From Lewinella sp. W8 (GTDB lineage: Bacteria > Bacteroidota > Bacteroidia > Chitinophagales > Saprospiraceae): a stretch of DNA of 64,000 bases. The stretch is taken from positions 62,001 through 126,000 of the forward strand of contig NZ_SNAQ03000017.1 in assembly GCF_004375085.3 (NCBI RefSeq), in the 5' to 3' direction. The notes beneath the pieces were generated by a model that worked only from the letters and a program-made list of their open reading frames with translations, did no database searches and was not told where the DNA came from. Positions within the stretch are counted from its first letter, which is position 1; every line of letters starts with the position of its first letter. A program made the translations under genes and the position numbers. Shown in pieces: positions 42,545-50,256 of the stretch.

Positions 42545-44959
42545 TTAGAACTGGATACGGTACTGGATATCCGGGAAGAATCCGGCCTGAAAAACGGTGT
42601 TGACCTCCCCGGTAACGGGGTTATAGCGCTCCTGGAAAACGTTTTCGCGGTTCGTCAGATTCTGTAGGTCCACGAAGAAGCTCTGGCTGAATTTCTTGTT
42701 TGGACTGTTGAACTGGACCCCAAACTTCAGGTCCCAGCGGAAGTAGTTGGGGTACCGCAGTGTGAAGGCTTGGCTCTCGTCCCGAATGTCGGTTTCCAGC
42801 GCCTGGCTCGCCGCCAAATCCACGGGAGTGTAAAACTGCCCCCCCGAACCCGTCAGTCGAGAATTGATGGTGAACCGGTGGCGTTTGTCCTTACCGAAAG
42901 CCCATTCGCGGCCCGCCAGGAGGTTCATCACCACCCGGTTATTAAAGGTGGTGTTGCGCTCAATTCCGTCACTGGGCGTATAGCGACTCTCGAAGAAGGA
43001 GCCCGTGAAGAGGAGGTAAAAGTTATCGCTGAAGAACCGCTCCAGGGTAACTTCCACCCCATAGTTTTCTCCGCTTCCTTCATTAACCAGGGAGCCCCGT
43101 TCGGGGAAAACGAAGTCCGCCCCCGCGTTCAGAATGGAAAAAGAGGAAGGGAAATTGTCGACCGGAATGTCAAAGAGGAATTGATAATAAACCTCCGTCT
43201 TTAGGCGCCAGTTTGGCGCAAAGGCCAGGTCTCCGCCCACGACGAAGTGGTCGGCCCGCTGAAAGCCGAGGTTCTGGTTGGCGTCCGCATTCCCCGTCGC
43301 GGGGTCCCGGAAGAAGAAGACGGGGAAAGCCGGCGTCTGGCTGTGCCGGCCATAGCCCGCCGAGAGGGTAAGTTTGTCGGTTGCCCGATAAGACAATCCC
43401 AGGCGGGGTTCCAGTGCGAAGGCCTCGCTGAGGGTAAAGTATTGGGTGTGTATCCCCGCGTTCAGCGTCGTGCGCTCGCCCACCCGAACCTGGGCCTGCC
43501 CGTAGGCCTGAAGCAGGCTGAAAGTGCCGTCGAAGTCCCGCAGTCGGTCCAGATCCTGCAGGCCGTCCTCGTCGCGGTCGGGTTGCCCGTCGCGATCGTC
43601 CACCACGGTGGTCAGACCAAATTGTTCGGCCTGGACGCCCGCCCGGACGGTGAGACGTTTGCTGATTTTGCTGTTCAGGTAGGACTTGATGCTCAGGCGG
43701 ACCGTTTCGTCATCGACGTCGGTGAAGAGGAGACCATCGCCCCCTTCGGCGTTGAGGTCAAACTCCGCAAATTCGTTGCCCTGCACGGAACCGCTGATGA
43801 CGGTGCGCAGATAGGTATTTTCTCCGGTGATGAGGTTATGCCGCAGCCCCAGCACCCCAAACCGGCTGTCGGCGTAGGAATTCCGGCCCGGATTGGCGAA
43901 AAGATCGGTGGAGTCCGTTTCCGTCCCCAAAAAATCGATGTTACTCGTGCCGCCGATGCCGAACAGGGAAAACCGCCCCGCTTTGGAATTGCCAAAATCG
44001 ACGTTGAAGGTCAGATCGCGGTAGTCGGGGGTGGCGTTGGTCCCGATGGGGATACCGATAGATTCCGCAAAACCGACGAAGCTGTTCCGGAAGGCTACGA
44101 CAAAGGAGCCCCCCTTGTTGTTCAGCGGGCCTTCGGCCATGGCCTCCAGGCCCGAGAAGGTGCCCAGTTGGGCCATGAACTCGTAGCGGTCGCGGTTGCC
44201 GCGCCGCAGGCTGAGGTCGAAAACGCCGGACAGGGCGTTACCGTATTCGGCGGCGAAGGCGGAGGTGGCAAAGTCTGAGTTTGCCAGCATATTAGGGTTC
44301 AGGGCGCTGACCGGGCCGCCAGTGGTACCCAGCGTAGAGAAGTGGTTGGGGTTGGGAATCGGGATTCCTTCAAGTTGCCACAGCAATCCGGCGGGACTGT
44401 TGCCGCGGATCACGATGTCATTGCGGCTATCGTCGGAGGTGGCCACGCCCGCCAGGTTGCCGGCCAGACGGCTGACGTCGGCCCGACCGCCGGCGAATCG
44501 GTTGACCTGTTCGGCCGTGAAGGTCCGGGAACTGATCGTGGACATTTCGTTGATCGACCGGGCCGGATCGGTCTTGGCCGTAACGGTGACCGCCGCCAGC
44601 TCCGCCACGCTTTCGCGAAGGGAAAGGTTCAGGATCACATCCTTGCCCCGCGTAACGAGCACGTTGGGGAGCGATTGCCCTTCGTATCCGAGGTAGCTGA
44701 TCCGCAGCGTATGCCTTCCGGGCGGGACGTTGGGCAGGGTGAAATATCCGTCCACGTCGGTGGTCGCTCCGCGGAGCGGGTCCACGGTAATCAGTTCTAC
44801 CGTAGCACCGATGAGTGGCATTTCGGACTGGGCGTCCAGCAGATACCCCTTCACGGACTGCGCAAGCGCCAGGGTGCTGCTCAGGGCCAGCAGGATGATC
44901 GTGAGTAAAATCAGCAGGCTGTAGTAACGAGCCTGGTTCAAGAGCGTAAAGTTTTTCAT
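42545..44959 (-). CDS. TonB-dependent receptor with carboxypeptidase-like regulatory domain
   Basis: 804 residues. An unusually long hydrophobic signal peptide (MKNFTLLNQARYYSLLILLTIILLALSSTLALAQ) is followed by a CarboxypepD_reg-like domain (SVKGYLLDAQSEMPLIGATVEL ... GYFTLPNVPPGRHTLRISYLGYEGQ), a plug domain (about 115-240, FAGGRADVSRLAGNLAGVATSDDSRNDIVIRGNSPAG) and a 22-strand barrel that ends with the aromatic signature FPDIQYRIQF. It imports a ligand across the outer membrane with energy from TonB. With the LytS/LytTR pair downstream it resembles a receptor linked to a regulator. A perfect palindrome TGTGACGTCACA lies 11 nt before the start. A second copy of the signal-peptide part occurs at 45659-45769. 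Confidence 0.92.
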   Translation of the reverse strand: MKNFTLLNQARYYSLLILLTIILLALSSTLALAQSVKGYLLDAQSEMPLIGATVELITVDPLRGATTDVDGYFTLPNVPPGRHTLRISYLGYEGQSLPNVLVTRGKDVILNLSLRESVAELAAVTVTAKTDPARSINEMSTISSRTFTAEQVNRFAGGRADVSRLAGNLAGVATSDDSRNDIVIRGNSPAGLLWQLEGIPIPNPNHFSTLGTTGGPVSALNPNMLANSDFATSAFAAEYGNALSGVFDLSLRRGNRDRYEFMAQLGTFSGLEAMAEGPLNNKGGSFVVAFRNSFVGFAESIGIPIGTNATPDYRDLTFNVDFGNSKAGRFSLFGIGGTSNIDFLGTETDSTDLFANPGRNSYADSRFGVLGLRHNLITGENTYLRTVISGSVQGNEFAEFDLNAEGGDGLLFTDVDDETVRLSIKSYLNSKISKRLTVRAGVQAEQFGLTTVVDDRDGQPDRDEDGLQDLDRLRDFDGTFSLLQAYGQAQVRVGERTTLNAGIHTQYFTLSEAFALEPRLGLSYRATDKLTLSAGYGRHSQTPAFPVFFFRDPATGNADANQNLGFQRADHFVVGGDLAFAPNWRLKTEVYYQFLFDIPVDNFPSSFSILNAGADFVFPERGSLVNEGSGENYGVEVTLERFFSDNFYLLFTGSFFESRYTPSDGIERNTTFNNRVVMNLLAGREWAFGKDKRHRFTINSRLTGSGGQFYTPVDLAASQALETDIRDESQAFTLRYPNYFRWDLKFGVQFNSPNKKFSQSFFVDLQNLTNRENVFQERYNPVTGEVNTVFQAGFFPDIQYRIQF

Positions 44960-44970
44960 GACTTGGGTAT

Positions 44971-44982
44971 TGTGACGTCACA
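44971..44982. promoter_or_regulatory. Perfect 12-nt palindrome in front of the TonB receptor gene
   Basis: TGTGACGTCACA is fully self-complementary and lies 11-23 nt before the receptor ATG. Its half-sites TGTGA/TCACA are those of CRP/FNR-type regulators but with only 2 nt between them instead of 6, so the regulator may be of another type. Candidate operator. Confidence 0.45.
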
Positions 44983-44989
44983 AAAAACC

Positions 44990-45014
44990 GGGCGACGGCG
45001 CGCAGGTGCAATGA
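44990..45014 (-). repeat. Partial copy of the GCGCAGGTGC element
   Basis: GGGCGACGGCGCGCAGGTGC plus AATGA matches one arm of the palindromic element at 48362-48489 (read on its minus strand) with two differences. Confidence 0.6.
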
Positions 45015-45167
45015 GTTTTGGCTGAAGCGTCGTTATTGGCGGCTGAGTTGTCGGGGTAGTATTTACCCGAAGAATCCCAACGAAATATTGGCGGCCAGCG
45101 AGGACTATGGTCTCAAATGGCCGCTATGCTTTTGGTAGATGAAATTTTGAAAATCTGATCCTTCTGT

Positions 45168-45590
45168 CAATCAGTCCTTCGATCCTCCAATCCTTCAATC
45201 ATTCGACACCTCAGCTATTCCATCTAGCATGAAAGTATCGCGCCTGGAAATGCTGGACCGAATGGTGTTCGGACGCCATTTCACTCGGCTACGCCTTCGC
45301 AAAATAGGCTTCCGACCCCGGGTTGACCCTGCTTAGAACCGTGGGTTTTTATCACTTTTACATTCAGTCCTTCGATCATTCAGTCCTTCAATCATTTGAC
45401 ACCTCAGCCATTCCATCTAAGATGAGAATATCCAACTTGGAATGTTGGACCGATTAGTGTTCGGACACCATTTCACTCGGCGACGCCTTCGCAAAACAGC
45501 GCCGACCACGGGTTAACCCTGGTTAGAGCCGTGGGTTTTTATCACTTCACATTCAATCCTTCAATCCTTCAGTCATTCGATCGCTATCGG
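45168..45590. repeat. Two tandem ~190-bp repeats bounded by octamer runs
   Basis: 45195-45360 and 45388-45555 are imperfect copies (offset 190-193 bp), each having GACACCTCAGC.ATTCCATCTA, a GGTGTTCGGAC block, CCATTTCACTCGG, ACGCCTTCGCAAAA and a terminator-like end GAACCGTGGGTTTTTATCAC. Runs of octamers such as CAATCCTT, CAGTCATT and CGATCATT precede, separate and follow the copies. No protein frame is supported. Confidence 0.85.
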
Positions 45591-45658
45591 AGGGCCCGTC
45601 GCCACGCCGTCGCTCATTGCTAGTCGCGTAAATCCGCTCCGGAGACCTCCGAGGAACG

Positions 45659-45769
45659 CTACATCACCTGGGCCAGTACCAGACTACTCCCCAGCGCCAG
45701 GCATACGACCAGCAGTAATATTAGCAGGCTGTAGAAGCGGGCCTGGGTAAAGAGGGTAAGATTCTTCAT
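45659..45769 (-). pseudogene. Orphan signal-peptide ORF duplicated from the TonB receptor gene
   Basis: 36 codons, MKNLTLFTQARFYSLLILLL then VVCLALGSSLVLAQVM and a stop. This is a close relative of the first 34 residues of the TonB-dependent receptor, and the DNA is similar as well. The reading frame ends just after the cleavage site, so only the 5' end of a second receptor gene remains. The sequence below it is repeat DNA and a CTCCGAGG motif. Either a rearrangement deleted the rest, or it is an expressed secretion-leader peptide. The former is much more likely. Confidence 0.75.
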
Positions 45770-45872
45770 GTTGCTTGGTTGATCAATTTGTAATTGTGAT
45801 TGATTGAGCAAAGTCGTTATGCTCAAGGGGGTTGCCCGGGCACCTTTCAACGCCCAGACAACCCGAGCAGCA

Positions 45873-46289
45873 TTAGGCCGCGACGGCCAGCCGTTCCAGC
45901 CCTTCCGCCCCCTGGGCGTAGATCTGTTCCAGCCCAGCTTTCACCTGGGCGTAGGTGGCTTCGTCGGCCACCTCAAAACTCAAATCCCAGTGGAGGATGC
46001 TGGTTTGCGGGGGTACTGACTCTACGCGCATGGTGCCGATGATGTCTTCAATCGGCAGCAAGGATTGCTCCTCAATCGAGTAGCGGAAGGTCATGTCCCC
46101 ATCGTCCGAAGAGAGGATGGTCTCCGTGAGGGGTTGGTCCCCCGCTTCGCAGTACCGCCGGTCCCCTTCTACCCGACAGGAGGTGATCATGGGCAACCAC
46201 AGATTGACGCCCTCGCCGGTCCGTAGGTGTTCCCACACTTCGCTGGCGGGAGCCTGGATGGGATTACTGGTTTGCACTAACTTTTTCAT
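45873..46289 (-). CDS. SRPBCC-family (START/Bet v1-like) protein
   Basis: 138 residues from ATG 46289; a longer frame from 46424 adds 45 residues of poor quality and is rejected. The product starts MKKLVQTSNPIQAPASEVWEHLRTGEGVNLWLPMITSCRVEGDRR, the opening of the polyketide-cyclase/SRPBCC fold (I.ap...vW..l...........p......c...g.), and continues with beta strands (TFRYSIEEQSLLPIEDIIGTMRVESV, SILHWDLSFEVAD) and a C-terminal helix GLEQIYAQGAEGLERLA. These proteins bind hydrophobic ligands in a helix-grip cavity. Ligand unknown. Likely a single gene. Confidence 0.82.
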   Translation of the reverse strand: MKKLVQTSNPIQAPASEVWEHLRTGEGVNLWLPMITSCRVEGDRRYCEAGDQPLTETILSSDDGDMTFRYSIEEQSLLPIEDIIGTMRVESVPPQTSILHWDLSFEVADEATYAQVKAGLEQIYAQGAEGLERLAVAA

Positions 46290-46420
46290 GGCGTTGTTTT
46301 TTTGGTTCCCCACAAAAGTGACGGAATGTGCCAGGAGAGGCTTGTGGTAAAGGGTCAGGGTTTTGGGGATTTGGGCCAGTGGGGAACTTTGCCTTTGCTT
46401 TTCACCTAGCCAATGGCAGA

Positions 46421-46975
46421 TCAATGAGGTTCAAATACGTTGAGGGCACACCCCAACTCCAGTGCGCAGTAGATTTCGAACAAGGCTAGCTGGTCAGCGT
46501 CATTGATGGGCATCATGCGCAGGTGCTGATCCTTTAGCCATTCCCGCACCACGGCAATGTTTTCCTGGTCGTAGTCCGCCCGGCGCGTCTTTGTCTCCGT
46601 TGGCCAGAGGTCACGCGCAATTTTATAGGCCATGGAGGCCGAATAATGGTCTTTGGCCTTGGCGTGCTGCCCGACCCGTTGCAAGACATTATTGGAAATC
46701 CCAACGTAAAACGGATGCTCTTCGTGGTACCACACGTACAGCCCCCTGAAATCCGCGGCATCGTCCTTAAACCAGTGGGCTTTACCCTCGGCCAGCAGCA
46801 TCTTCTTCGTGCTGGCCCTACCCTTTCCCGGGCCGAAATAATCCCGCCAGGCCATGGGTTGCTGTTGCCGTAGCTCGTGGAGGATGTCGGGAAATTGTTG
46901 CACCATCTCCGTGAAGGGCCGCTCCGTTTTCCTTGATTGGCGGATGTGGTTAATGATTAAGGCACTTTTATTCAA
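46421..46975 (-). CDS. GIY-YIG nuclease-family protein
   Basis: 184 residues. A leading helical segment is followed by the GIY-YIG core: GLYVWYHEEHPFYVGISNNVLQRVGQHAKAKDHYSASMAYKIARD, in which GLYVWY and FYVGIS are the two signature strands and R of LQRVGQH is the catalytic Arg. A later helix contains E of QENIAV, the expected metal-binding region. GIY-YIG proteins cut DNA in repair, restriction or mobile elements. Its start overlaps the end of the upstream PD-(D/E)XK gene by 8 bp, so the two nucleases are co-expressed. Confidence 0.88.
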   Translation of the reverse strand: MNKSALIINHIRQSRKTERPFTEMVQQFPDILHELRQQQPMAWRDYFGPGKGRASTKKMLLAEGKAHWFKDDAADFRGLYVWYHEEHPFYVGISNNVLQRVGQHAKAKDHYSASMAYKIARDLWPTETKTRRADYDQENIAVVREWLKDQHLRMMPINDADQLALFEIYCALELGCALNVFEPH

Positions 46976-48116
46976 CGTGGGAAGTGTTAACTAAGACAAT
47001 ACTTTTTGCGTTGTGCAGAAATTTCGCCACGGTTGCCGCCACCGATTCGGGTGTTTGTCCAGCGACCGGCGACATGGTGTCCTTCACTAGGCCGATCTCC
47101 AGGCTGGCAACGGTCTTGGATTTTTTGTAGCCGTTTTTACGGGGAAGAATAAGCTTATCGAAGACCCGTTCTAAGTCTTCCCGAAAAGCCTCCGTCAACT
47201 TTTGCTTGTCCTCCGTAGAATTGCCTTTCTTAAAATATATCTTAAAATTCAGCAGTCCGTTACGGTTGATCTCAACGTAGCGGAAACCGCCGCTTCGCCA
47301 ATCAGGGGGTAGGAAGAAGTTCAAAATGGCGTCGTTACTTCCGTGCGGATATACCGAGGGCTGGTAGCCGGCGATCTCTTCCGGATAATTATCTATCAGG
47401 GTACTGCGTAACTGCCCGAGTCGCATCAGGGGCAAGAGGCGGGCGCGGTTCCCCTGGCTAGCTACCGCCTTCTCCTCGTTGGCCGTCCAGCAGGACTGGC
47501 GGAGCTCCAACTCGGCTACTAGGGCATCTTGCCACTGACGCAAAAGTTCGTCCGTTTGCTCAATCTTTTTAACGGCCTCCACCACTTTCTCCAGGCCAAC
47601 CTGCTGCCAGATATTCCCCCTGGACGTGAAATCCTCGTAAAACTCACCGGTGCCAAGCGTAATCAGTAGGCAAGTCGGGCGCGTTGCCTGCTCCATTTCA
47701 TAGAGTTCCTCCTTTAAGGTGTAATATTCAGTTTGGATGAGTCTTTTCTTACCCTCAATTATTTGGGGGCCAAAAAGGTCTTTCCGGGGAGACTTGCTGA
47801 CCTTTTCAAAGTCATTCTTCTGCTTCTTTGACAAGGGTTTCCAACCCTGCCAGTCATCCACCTTCATTTCCAAAAGGAGATAGAGATTCTTTTTTTCTGG
47901 GGCCCCCTCGAAGATGGCCAGGTCGATGTTGTTGTACTCTAGCTTCGCGGTTAACTGCTGAGCTGTAGGGGGATGGACATTGAGGCCTACCAGGAAGTCG
48001 GTCAGGGGTGTCGGATCACCGTAATTCCACCGCTCCACCAGGTAAACAATCATGGCGGAGTGGGAACGACCGTGGCCGTAGTTGAGGCGGAAGAAGTTGG
48101 GGGTAGGTGATCTCAT
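46968..48116 (-). CDS. PD-(D/E)XK nuclease-family protein
   Basis: 382 residues. The N-terminal third has the nuclease core: a helix (HGRSHSAMIVYLVERWN), then NIDLAIFEGAPEKKNLYLLLEMKVDD, in which the Asp of NIDLA and the Glu-x-Lys of LLEMK are spaced as D-x(n)-E-x-K in PD-(D/E)XK enzymes. A long C-terminal region of mixed strands and helices (PHGSNDAILNFFLPPDWRSGGFRYVEINRNGLLNFKIYF) probably recognises the substrate. The family includes many restriction and defence enzymes. It is the first gene of a two-nuclease operon, with GIY-YIG next. No methyltransferase is adjacent. Confidence 0.72.
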   Translation of the reverse strand: MRSPTPNFFRLNYGHGRSHSAMIVYLVERWNYGDPTPLTDFLVGLNVHPPTAQQLTAKLEYNNIDLAIFEGAPEKKNLYLLLEMKVDDWQGWKPLSKKQKNDFEKVSKSPRKDLFGPQIIEGKKRLIQTEYYTLKEELYEMEQATRPTCLLITLGTGEFYEDFTSRGNIWQQVGLEKVVEAVKKIEQTDELLRQWQDALVAELELRQSCWTANEEKAVASQGNRARLLPLMRLGQLRSTLIDNYPEEIAGYQPSVYPHGSNDAILNFFLPPDWRSGGFRYVEINRNGLLNFKIYFKKGNSTEDKQKLTEAFREDLERVFDKLILPRKNGYKKSKTVASLEIGLVKDTMSPVAGQTPESVAATVAKFLHNAKSIVLVNTSHVE

Positions 48117-48361
48117 ATCCTTAAAAGTCTAAAAATGTGGCTGAGGAAAAACTACCTATTTTATCAGCCTGTTTCACCCCATCACACCTCCCCATGATCA
48201 AAGTCTACCCCACCATCGCCAGCTTTGCCGCGTCCATCGGGCGTACTTTCGATCAGGACTTTGACTTTACCATCCACCGTACGGAGGAGGCCCTCAACGG
48301 ATCGAAGCCAGTGGAGGCATGTTCCTCTAAACGACTTCGCCGGAGCGGAAGAAGTTGATCT
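48117..48361 (+). pseudogene. Short gene fragment (possible N-terminus of an AraC-type regulator)
   Basis: The frame ATG 48195 to about 48305 reads MIKVYPTIASFAASIGRTFD then QDFDFTIHRTEEALNG and looks coding, but it then runs into a Ser/Arg-rich nonsense tail and a stop right before the palindromic element at 48362. A pattern of the type ..FTI.R.E. occurs at the start of some AraC regulators, so it may be a truncated regulator; this is a weak assignment. The disruption coincides with the repeat element. Confidence 0.3.
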
Positions 48362-48489
48362 GGGCGACGGAGCGTGAAGCAAAGCGGAATACTCGGCTCA
48401 GCCGGTGCAGGTGCCGGCATTTCGGGAAATGCTGGGCACCCCGGCTGAGCACGAGGGTTCCGTTTCACTGCACCTGCGCTCCGTCGCCC
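48362..48489 (+). repeat. 128-bp palindromic (MITE/REP-like) element
   Basis: The outer 13 bp are perfect inverted repeats (GGGCGACGGAGCG / CGCTCCGTCGCCC). Inside, GCTCAGCCGG (48396) pairs with CCGGCTGAGC (48441), GGTGCC with GGGCACC, and the tip is a perfect GCATTTC/GAAATGC stem with a 2-nt loop. The whole can fold into one long hairpin. It is followed by TTTTTATATTT, so it could also terminate transcription. Both arms contain GCAGGTGC. A half copy of 50 bp lies at 53992-54041 and partial copies at 44990-45014 and 5279-5308. Confidence 0.8.
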
Positions 48490-48555
48490 TTTTTATATTT
48501 CATGATCGGTAATGACCGTAAATTTGCGCCCGCGGATGCACCCCTTGGGGCGTTC

Positions 48556-48598
48556 CGTCATTCAGTCCATCCATCAATCCTTCCGTCATTCAGTCCTT
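48556..48598. repeat. Octamer array CAGTCCTT at the 5' end of nspC
   Basis: Units such as CAGTCCAT, CAATCCTT and CAGTCCTT in octamer phase run up to the first codons of the decarboxylase homology. The same unit type bounds the 190-bp repeats at 45168-45590. Confidence 0.7.
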
Positions 48599-49727
48599 TG
48601 ACCACTTCCCCTCCCCTGCATTCCTGATCGAGGAAGACAAGCTTCGGAAAAACCTCGAGCTCATCGCCGACGTGGCGGCCGCCGCCGACGTGACCATCAT
48701 CCTGGCCCTGAAGGCCTTCGCCTACTGGCCCGCCTTTCCGATCGTGGCCGAATACCTGCGCGGGGCTACGGCCAGCAGCCTCAACGAAGCCCAGCTGATC
48801 AAGCGGCACTTCGGCAAACCGCCCCATGTCTACGCTCCCGTTTACCAGCCCCACACTTTTCCCCAGGTAGCGCAACTGGCCGGCCACCTGACCTTCAACT
48901 CCCTGACCGAACTGGAACGTTACCGCTCCGTCTGGGAGCCCGCCGGCGTGAACGTCGGGCTACGCGTCAACCCGGAGTACAGTCCGGTAGAAACGGCGCT
49001 CTACAACCCCGCCAATCCGCACGGCCGCCTCGGGGAGACCCTCCCCAACCTGCCCACCAAGCCCCCCGCCGGACTGCGGGGACTGCACGTCCACACCCTC
49101 TGCGAAAGCAGCGCCGGGGCCACGGCGACGCTGATCGAACGGACCAAAGCCCAGTTTGGGCACTACCTGGAAAAAGTAGAATGGCTCAACCTGGGCGGAG
49201 GGCACCTGATGACGCGGGAGGGCTACGACATGGACGGGCTCATCGCCACCCTCCGGGCGCTGCGCGCCCGCTACCCCCACCTGGAAGTAATCCTGGAACC
49301 GGGGAGCGCCATCGCCTGGCAAACGGGCATCCTGTCGGCCAGCGTCCTCGACGTCGTCGAGAATTACGGTACCCGCACGCTAATGCTCGACGTAAGCTTC
49401 ACCTGCCACATGCCCGACACCCTGGAGATGCCATACCGCCCCACGGTGCGTGGCGCGAAAACCGAAGCAACCGAGGGCTTCGACTTCGCCTACCGCCTCG
49501 GCGGCATGAGCTGCCTGGCCGGAGACGCGCTGGACGAGTACTATTTCCCCCAGCCCGTCCGCCCCGGAGATCGCATCATCTTCGAAGACATGGCCCACTA
49601 CACCACGGTAAAGACCACCATGTTCAACGGCGTCCCCCACCCCGATATCTGCCTCATTGACGCCAACGACGAGATCATTGCCCGGCGGACGTTTACCTAC
49701 GAGGACTATGAAGGAAGAATGGGGTGA
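48588..49727 (+). CDS. nspC: Carboxynorspermidine decarboxylase with anomalous start
   Basis: A PLP enzyme of the alanine-racemase-fold group IV decarboxylases that converts carboxynorspermidine or carboxyspermidine to norspermidine or spermidine. Homology starts at about 48597 (FDHFPSPAFLIEEDKLRKNLELIADV), followed by the PLP Lys in ILALKAFAYW, HVHTLCES, NLGGGHLMTREGYD and CLAGD..DEYYF. The frame is open upstream to 48522, but contains no ATG, GTG or TTG before GTG 48672, which would remove the first strand of the barrel. An octamer repeat occupies the place of the expected start, so either ATT 48588 is used or the gene is a 5'-damaged copy. The partner dehydrogenase is not in the window. 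Confidence 0.85.
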   Translation: MQSFDHFPSPAFLIEEDKLRKNLELIADVAAAADVTIILALKAFAYWPAFPIVAEYLRGATASSLNEAQLIKRHFGKPPHVYAPVYQPHTFPQVAQLAGHLTFNSLTELERYRSVWEPAGVNVGLRVNPEYSPVETALYNPANPHGRLGETLPNLPTKPPAGLRGLHVHTLCESSAGATATLIERTKAQFGHYLEKVEWLNLGGGHLMTREGYDMDGLIATLRALRARYPHLEVILEPGSAIAWQTGILSASVLDVVENYGTRTLMLDVSFTCHMPDTLEMPYRPTVRGAKTEATEGFDFAYRLGGMSCLAGDALDEYYFPQPVRPGDRIIFEDMAHYTTVKTTMFNGVPHPDICLIDANDEIIARRTFTYEDYEGRMG

Positions 49728-49732
49728 GAGAT

Positions 49733-50040
49733 GTTTGAAACTTGACGTTTGATCTTTGATGAAGGGGAGAGACTTTTGGTGAAACGGCTGGATGGCGTGG
49801 AGAGCTTAGAGGTGAGGGATGTTTGAAACTTGAAGTTTGATCTTTGATGTAGAGGAGAGACTTTGGGTGAAACGGCTGGATAGCGTGGAGAGCTTAGCGG
49901 GGAGAGAGGTTTGAAACTTGACGTTTGATCTTTGATGTAGAGGAGAGACTTTGGGTGAAACGGCTGGATAGCGTGGAGAGCTTAGCGGGGAGAGAGGTTT
50001 GAAACTTGACGTTTGATCTTTGATGTAGAGGGGGGGATTT
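49733..50040. repeat. 88-bp tandem repeat, 3.5 copies
   Basis: The motif GTTTGAAACTTGACGTTTGA begins at exactly 49733, 49821, 49909 and 49997 (the second copy with one base change), so the period is 88 bp. Each copy starts with four heptamers (GTTTGAA, ACTTGAC, GTTTGAT, CTTTGAT) and ends with GGCTGGATAGCGTGGAGAGC. The array follows the nspC stop. A degenerate fifth part extends to about 50100. Confidence 0.9.
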
Positions 50041-50221
50041 TGGGCAAGCGGCATTTAGGATGGAACGCCTGAGGAAGAGAAGGATGTTTGCCGTTTGATC
50101 CAGAGTGGGAGGTCGTTGATGTAGATCCATGAGAAGAGGTGGCGGAGACTTGACGTATAGATACGTCTGTACCACAATTCGCACCAAGCAAAAACCCACC
50201 TAGTGCCAGTGCCCTTTCCAC

Positions 50222-50256
50222 TACATCAAATTTCAAACGTCAACTATCAAATATTA
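50222..50256 (-). repeat. Inverted heptamer array before the DMT transporter stop
   Basis: On the minus strand the units TTTAATA, TTTGATA, GTTGACG, TTTGAAA and TTTGATG continue directly from the transporter stop codon. They are the same heptamer family as the start of each 88-bp repeat, inverted. Confidence 0.75.

Noticed and set aside
44971..44982. TGTGACGTCACA as a CRP-binding site
   Set aside because: CRP sites need six bases between TGTGA and TCACA; here there are two. It is kept only as an operator of unknown regulator.
49806..50236. Overlapping Ser/Pro-rich minus-strand frames after nspC
   Set aside because: They are translations of the 88-bp tandem repeat.
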